Origin: Actinomycetota bacterium
GTDB lineage: Bacteria; Actinomycetota; Acidimicrobiia; IMCC26256; JACDBD01
DNA length: 9,216 nucleotides
Assembly: GCA_013695115.1 (NCBI GenBank)
Contig: JACDBD010000218.1
Location: 1-9,216, forward strand
Direction: 5' to 3'
Position numbers and translations under genes: made by a program. This document shows, one piece after another, positions 5,702 to 9,216 of this stretch; the stretch's first letter is position 1; each line of letters opens with the position of its first letter. Below the pieces are notes generated by a model. It saw nothing but the letters and a program-made list of their open reading frames with translations, did not search any database and was not told where the DNA came from.

Positions 5702-6085
5702 ATGCGCGATCAGTCCACCGTGATCCGGCTGGCGATCCCCGCCGCGCCCGAGTTTCTCCGGCTCGCCCGGCTGGCCGCCGCCGACGTGGCGAGCCGGGCC
5801 GGGTTCTCGTTCGAGGACATCGAGGACCTCCGGATCGGCGTCGACGAGCTCTGCCACCTCCTGATGACGCCGGGCGCCGAAGGCGACCATCTCCAGCTCA
5901 CGTTCACGCTGGAAGGTGACGCGGTCGCGGTCGAGGGAGAAGGGCCGCCCGGCGCCAACCACGCCGCGGTGATCCAGAGCGACCTCTCGCGGACGATCGT
6001 GACCGCGGTGGCCGACGAGCACGAGGTCCAACGCGACGGCGAAGTGTTGCGGTTCCGCCTGCTCAAACGCGCGCCGAACCGCTGA
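5702..6085 (+). CDS. UsfX/RsbW-type anti-sigma factor (copy 2)
   Basis: This 127-residue protein is a paralogue of the product of 5008-5400. Both share the block AAD-A-RAGF followed by DLRI-VDELCH (here residues 26-52), which aligns with the GHKL N-box region of Mycobacterium UsfX. As there, the N-box Asn is missing (ELCHLL) and ATP-binding glycine boxes are not evident, so a sigma-sequestering role without kinase activity is likely. The ATG at 5702 is chosen for the AGGAG at 5688-5692, 9 nt upstream. An in-frame ATG at 5678 lacks such a site. The stop is 2 nt before the sigma gene at 6088, so the pair is translationally coupled. Its natural target is presumably that sigma factor, though cross-binding to copy 1 is possible. 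Confidence 0.88.
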   Translation: MRDQSTVIRLAIPAAPEFLRLARLAAADVASRAGFSFEDIEDLRIGVDELCHLLMTPGAEGDHLQLTFTLEGDAVAVEGEGPPGANHAAVIQSDLSRTIVTAVADEHEVQRDGEVLRFRLLKRAPNR

Positions 6086-6087
6086 GG

Positions 6088-6837
6088 ATGAGCGCAACCG
6101 GCGACGCCGGGGCGCGCACCGCGCTCTTCGTCGAGTACCGCCGTACCCAGGATCGAGACCTGCGCAACCAGATCATCGAGGCCAATCTCGGCCTCGCCGA
6201 GAGCCTCGCCCGCCGGTACGGCGGACGGGGCGAGCGCTCCGAAGACCTGAGCCAGGTCGCCATGCTCGGCCTGCTCAAAGCAGTGGAGCGGTTCGAGCCC
6301 GAACGCGGACTGGCGTTCTCGAGCTTCGCCGCGCCCACGATCGAAGGGGAGCTCAAGCGCCACTTTCGGGACAAGCGCTGGGCCGTCCGCATGCCCCGGC
6401 GACTCCAGGAGCAGAGCCTCGAGGTCAACCAGTGCCTGGCGACGCTCGCGCAACGTTACGGCCGATCCCCCACCCTGGCGGAGGTCGCGGCCGAGACCGG
6501 GTTCACCGAGGAGACGGTGTTGGAGGCACTCGAGGCGGGGCGGGCGGCAGTGGCGGCATCGCTCGACGCCCAAACCGCGGGCTCCGACGAGGGGCCGCGG
6601 TCGGCGGTCGATCAGCTGGGCCAGGATGACCGGGAGCTCGAGCGGGTCGAGCAGCGGCTCGCGATCACGACCCTGCTCGCGACGCTCCCGGCACGGGAGC
6701 GGCAGATGATCTCGCTGCGGTTCTTCGACGGCCTTCCGCAGGCCGAGATCGCACGCCGGTTCGGGATCAGCCAGATGCAGGTGTCCCGGCTGCTGTCCCG
6801 CTCGCTGGAGCGCCTGCGCGGGGTGGCGGGACGCTGA
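6088..6837 (+). CDS. SigB/SigF/SigG-family RNA polymerase sigma factor (copy 2)
   Basis: This 249-residue sigma factor is a paralogue of copy 1. Region 2 has DLSQVAMLGLLKAVERFEPE (53-72) and FSSFAAPTIEGELKRHFRDKRW (77-98). Region 3 has LQEQSLEVNQCLATLAQRYG and PTLAEVAAETGF, and region 4.2 has LPQAEIARRFGISQMQVSRLL (216-236). The EYRRT, GLLKAV.RF, PERGL, KRHFRDK and GISQM.VSRLL blocks are shared with copy 1, while the segment between regions 3 and 4 (about 150-190) has diverged. Conservation of the 2.4 and 4.2 regions suggests overlapping promoter recognition, an inference supported by the shared promoter pattern. The ATG lies 2 nt after the anti-sigma stop. No antagonist gene follows, so this module may depend on the STAS protein at 3472-3819. 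Confidence 0.95.
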   Translation: MSATGDAGARTALFVEYRRTQDRDLRNQIIEANLGLAESLARRYGGRGERSEDLSQVAMLGLLKAVERFEPERGLAFSSFAAPTIEGELKRHFRDKRWAVRMPRRLQEQSLEVNQCLATLAQRYGRSPTLAEVAAETGFTEETVLEALEAGRAAVAASLDAQTAGSDEGPRSAVDQLGQDDRELERVEQRLAITTLLATLPARERQMISLRFFDGLPQAEIARRFGISQMQVSRLLSRSLERLRGVAGR

Positions 6838-6842
6838 CCGAG

Positions 6843-6868
6843 GATTCGGCCCGGTCGCTGCGGGGTAG
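6843..6868 (+). promoter_or_regulatory. SigB/SigF-type promoter of the ligD operon
   Basis: GATT (6843-6846) and GGGTAG (6863-6868) are separated by 16 nt, the same pattern and spacing as the promoter at 5449-5474. It begins 5 nt after the sigma stop codon. The predicted start at about 6875 is within a few nt of the ATG at 6878, giving an almost leaderless message. It would put the small acidic protein, LigD and the membrane protein under stress sigma control. Confidence 0.55.
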
Positions 6869-6877
6869 GCCCGGGCC

Positions 6878-7048
6878 ATGCCCCAGAAGCGCGAGCCGCT
6901 GCCCGAGGCTGATGCGCTGGACCAGGCCCAGCCGGTCGGGGACGAGCCCGAGCCCGAACCGCTGACCGACGACCCGGAGGTGCCCGAGGCCGACGCGCTC
7001 GAGCAACGCCAGCCGGTCCCGCTGGACGAGGACGACACACCCCGCTAA
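6878..7048 (+). CDS. Small acidic protein with internal PEADAL repeat
   Basis: This 56-residue protein has no Cys, no hydrophobic segment and a strong acidic and proline bias, so it is probably disordered. Two copies of one module are visible: PEADALDQAQPV at residues 9-20 and PEADALEQRQPV at 36-47, each followed by an acidic stretch. Third codon positions are almost all G or C, as in neighbouring genes, which supports real coding. The ATG has no Shine-Dalgarno and lies just downstream of a SigB-type promoter. The stop is 9 nt before ligD, so the two are likely co-transcribed. I recall similar PEADALEQ-type motifs in short actinobacterial hypothetical proteins, but I know no function. It may be a stress protein or a partner of LigD, both guesses. 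Confidence 0.7.
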   Translation: MPQKREPLPEADALDQAQPVGDEPEPEPLTDDPEVPEADALEQRQPVPLDEDDTPR

Positions 7049-7057
7049 CCCGGTGGC

Positions 7058-8506
7058 ATGCCCGCCCGTCAGGGTGCCGATCTTCTCGGCTCGTACCGTA
7101 AGAAGCGCGACTTCGACCGGACTCCCGAGCCCGCGGGCAAGCGCCGGCGCACCGCCGACGGCGGCAAGGGTCGCTTCGTCGTCCAGGAGCACCACGCCCG
7201 AGCACTGCATTGGGACCTCCGTCTCGAACGCGACGGAGTGCTCGTGTCGTGGGCGGTCCCGAAGGGCATTCCGCCCGACCCCCGGCGCAACCACCTCGCG
7301 GTCCACACCGAGGACCATCCCCTCGAGTACCTCGATTTCGAGGGCGAGATCCCCGAGGACAGCTACGGCGCGGGTCAGATGACCGTCTGGGACCACGGGA
7401 CTTACGAGGCGGAGAAGTTCACCGACGACGAGGTCATCGCCACGTTCGCGGTCGAACGGGTGAGGGGCCGCTACGCGCTGTTCCAGACCGACGGGATGGA
7501 CTGGATGATCCACCTAATGGACCCACCCGAGGACCCCGACGGCGAGCCGGCGCCGGAGCATGTGCCACCGATGCTGGCGACGCCCTCGAAGACGCTGCCG
7601 CGCGACGCTGACGCGTTCGGCTACGAGGTGAAATGGGACGGCGTGCGGTCCATCGGGTACGTCGAGGGTGGGCGAGTACGGTTCGAGAGCCGCAAGGGCG
7701 ACCCGATCACGGGGCGCTACCCGGAGCTGCGCGCGCTGGGCGAGGCGCTCGGGACGACGGCGGTCGTGCTCGACGGCGAGATCGTGGCGTTCAAGGACGA
7801 CCGGCCCAGCTTCGAGCAGCTGCAGCGACGGATGCACGTCGGCTCCGCGAGCACCGCCCGGCGCCTCGCCCGCGAGGTCCCGGTCGTCTACGTCATCTTC
7901 GACCTGCTGTGGCTCGACGGCCACTCCACGATGGCGTTGGACTACGAGGAGCGTCGTCGGCTGCTCGAAGGGCTCGCGCTCGACGGGCCCGCGTGGCAGA
8001 CACCGGGGTACTACCGCGACGGCCCCGCCCTCCGCGACGCGACGAGCGAAGCAGGACTCGAAGGCGTGCTCGCCAAGCGACTCGACAGCCCGTACCACCC
8101 GGGCGTGCGGTCGCGCGCCTGGCTCAAGGTCAAGAACCACCGGCGCCAGGAGTTCGTGATCGGGGGCTGGCTGCCGGGCCAGGGGAATCGGGAGGGCACG
8201 ATCGGGGCGCTGCTGCTCGGCTACTACGACGACGAGCAGCGCCTGCGGTACGCGGGCAGGGTCGGGACCGGTTTCACCGTCGCCGAGCTCGACCGGCTCG
8301 AGCGCCTGCTCGCACCCCTGCGCCGCGAGACCAGCCCGTTCGATCCCCCACCGCGAGTGAAGGACGCCCGGTTCGTCGAACCGCGGCTGGTGGCGGAGAT
8401 CCGCTTCACCGAATGGACCCGGGCCGGGATCGTGCGCCACCCCGTCTATCTCGGCCTGCGCGACGACAAGGCCCCGGCCGAGGTCGTGCGAGAGGAGCCG
8501 GCGTGA
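7058..8506 (+). CDS. ligD: DNA ligase D, phosphoesterase plus ATP-dependent ligase domains
   Basis: This 482-residue enzyme belongs to the LigD family of bacterial non-homologous end joining. The N-terminal 3'-phosphoesterase domain (about 12-155) keeps the active-site set known from Pseudomonas LigD: His45, His51, Asp53 and Arg55 in [15 protein letters not shown], and His87 and Tyr91 in DHPLEY. It trims 3' ribonucleotides and phosphates. The ATP-dependent ligase domain follows: motif I KWDGVR at 192-197 with nucleotidyl Lys192, LDGEIVAF at 238-245, EGVLAKR at 335-341, motif V WLKVKN at 355-360, then an OB-fold tail with EIRFTEWT at 447-454. The primase-polymerase domain of full-length LigD is absent, and no Ku gene is in the window. 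It overlaps the next gene as GTGA and follows the small acidic gene by 9 nt. Confidence 0.95.
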   Translation: MPARQGADLLGSYRKKRDFDRTPEPAGKRRRTADGGKGRFVVQEHHARALHWDLRLERDGVLVSWAVPKGIPPDPRRNHLAVHTEDHPLEYLDFEGEIPEDSYGAGQMTVWDHGTYEAEKFTDDEVIATFAVERVRGRYALFQTDGMDWMIHLMDPPEDPDGEPAPEHVPPMLATPSKTLPRDADAFGYEVKWDGVRSIGYVEGGRVRFESRKGDPITGRYPELRALGEALGTTAVVLDGEIVAFKDDRPSFEQLQRRMHVGSASTARRLAREVPVVYVIFDLLWLDGHSTMALDYEERRRLLEGLALDGPAWQTPGYYRDGPALRDATSEAGLEGVLAKRLDSPYHPGVRSRAWLKVKNHRRQEFVIGGWLPGQGNREGTIGALLLGYYDDEQRLRYAGRVGTGFTVAELDRLERLLAPLRRETSPFDPPPRVKDARFVEPRLVAEIRFTEWTRAGIVRHPVYLGLRDDKAPAEVVREEPA

Positions 8507-9189
8507 GCGCAGCCGAGCCGAAACCATCGAAGCGCGGCTTCTGGCGGGCGAACTCGCTGACGCTCGTCTGCTTCGGGCTGTTCTTCGTATTCGCGTTCGC
8601 CCAGAGCGTCGCCGGCCACCGCCAGTTCAACGCCGACCAGAAGGCGCATCACTCGTCCGAGGTGGGTTACGGCAAGTACCTGACCAGCGGGCATTTCTGG
8701 GAGGCGCTGACCGAGAACTGGGAGAGCGAGTTCCTCCAGATCGGCGCGTACATCCTCCTCACCGTCTTCCTGGTCCAGAAGGGCTCCGCCGACTCGAAGG
8801 ATCCCGAGCGGCGCGAGGAGGTCGACCAGGATCCTCGCGAAGTCGACAAGCGCGGAGACGTGCCGTGGCCGGTCCGGCGCGGCGGCATCTGGCTGGGGGT
8901 GTACGAGAACTCGCTGGCCCTGGCGTTCATCGTGCTGTTCCTGTTGTCGATCTTCTTCCACGCGATGAGCGGGGCGCGCGACTACAGCTCGGAGCAGGTG
9001 GAGCACGGTCAGGCGCGGGTGTCGACCCTCGAGTACGCCACCACGTCGCGGTTCTGGTTCGAATCGCTCCAGAACTGGCAGAGCGAGTTCCTCGCGGTCG
9101 GCGCAATCGTCGTGCTGTCGGTCTTCCTGCGCCAACGGGGATCACCGGAATCGAAGCCGGTGGCGGCGGCACACTCAGAGACTGGTTGA
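8503..9189 (+). CDS. Four-helix membrane protein with internal duplication (DUF6766-like)
   Basis: This 228-residue predicted membrane protein has hydrophobic segments at about 17-37, 77-92, 136-156 and 197-210, with a charged linker at 94-128. The two halves repeat each other: NSLTLV (17) and NSLALA (136) open each, and residues 65-99 ([19 protein letters not shown] to KGSADSK) match 184-218 ([19 protein letters not shown] to RGSPESK). The tryptophan motif NW-SEFL is the best marker. From memory this fits the uncharacterised family DUF6766, with moderate certainty. The GTG start at 8503 overlaps the ligD stop as GTGA, so it is translated with ligD. No enzyme motif is visible. A role linking membrane state to stress or repair would be speculation. 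Confidence 0.85.
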   Translation: MSAAEPKPSKRGFWRANSLTLVCFGLFFVFAFAQSVAGHRQFNADQKAHHSSEVGYGKYLTSGHFWEALTENWESEFLQIGAYILLTVFLVQKGSADSKDPERREEVDQDPREVDKRGDVPWPVRRGGIWLGVYENSLALAFIVLFLLSIFFHAMSGARDYSSEQVEHGQARVSTLEYATTSRFWFESLQNWQSEFLAVGAIVVLSVFLRQRGSPESKPVAAAHSETG

Positions 9190-9209
9190 TCAACCGTCGA
9201 GCTGAGTGT
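9171..9209 (+). terminator. Nested hairpin over the stop codon, likely operon terminator
   Basis: Outer arms ACACTCAG (9171-9178) and CTGAGTGT (9202-9209) pair perfectly. Inside, GAC pairs with GTC, and the 12-bp palindrome GGTTGATCAACC (9184-9195) forms the tip. The structure spans the TGA at 9187-9189. It has about 15 pairs with small bulges and is followed by a G-run rather than a T-run, so intrinsic termination is likely but not textbook. Confidence 0.45.
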
Positions 9210-9216
9210 CGGGGGG

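Noticed and set aside
5018..6097. Long minus-strand extension upstream of sigma factor copy 1, giving a 617-residue frame
   Set aside because: It is antisense to the copy 2 anti-sigma gene and out of frame with the copy 1 anti-sigma gene. Its translation is Arg/Pro-rich with no sigma homology, as expected from high-GC shadow frames.
5008..6837. Phage or plasmid origin of the duplicated sigma region
   Set aside because: No integrase, transposase, terminal repeats, tRNA edge or shift in base composition is visible.
5710..7038. 442-residue minus-strand frame over sigma factor copy 2
   Set aside because: It is Ser/Arg-rich shadow sequence opposite a clear sigma gene, and its start lies in the small acidic gene.
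7633..8502. Plus-strand frame extending upstream of the membrane protein
   Set aside because: It is the out-of-frame reading of ligD. Hydrophobic protein-like sequence begins only at the GTG at 8503.
7514..8527. 337-residue minus-strand frame over ligD
   Set aside because: It is antisense to the conserved ligase domain and has no recognisable domain.

Overview
This is a GC-rich chromosomal window with dense gene packing, many GTG starts and 1-10 nt stop/start overlaps. Together with menaquinone genes and SigB/SigF-type sigma factors beside UsfX-like anti-sigma factors, this points to an Actinomycetota bacterium, possibly from a deep-branching class. I cannot fix the genus. I see no tRNA, rRNA, CRISPR array, insertion sequence or phage gene.

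Region 1 (1-3097) is menaquinone biosynthesis. The last 15 codons of a forward gene, possibly an alpha/beta hydrolase, converge on menA. menB and menA lie on the minus strand with a GTGA overlap. menE is divergent from menB across a 123-bp spacer that holds two inverted repeats. MenE makes OSB-CoA, MenB closes the ring to DHNA-CoA, and MenA prenylates DHNA.

Region 2 (3098-6837) is a general-stress regulatory island. A CsbD-family gene on the plus strand is followed by a strong shared terminator. A four-gene minus-strand operon then reads, from 5400 down: UsfX-like anti-sigma factor, SigF/SigB-family sigma factor, RsbW-like serine kinase, STAS anti-anti-sigma factor. Back to back with it on the plus strand is a second UsfX-like/SigF-like pair. 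The two pairs are clear paralogues in mirror image, separated by a promoter region that also holds a possibly frameshifted small ORF.

Region 3 (6838-9216) holds a 56-residue acidic protein with an internal repeat, a two-domain LigD (3'-phosphoesterase plus ATP-dependent ligase, no polymerase domain), and a four-helix membrane protein whose two halves repeat each other. The three appear to form one operon.

The main observation is a promoter pattern GNNT-N16-GGGWAS, close to published SigB/SigF consensus elements. It occurs four times with an identical 16-nt gap: before the CsbD gene, before each sigma operon (divergent), and before the ligD operon. The inference is an autoregulated partner-switching stress system that drives itself, CsbD and a DNA end-joining ligase operon.
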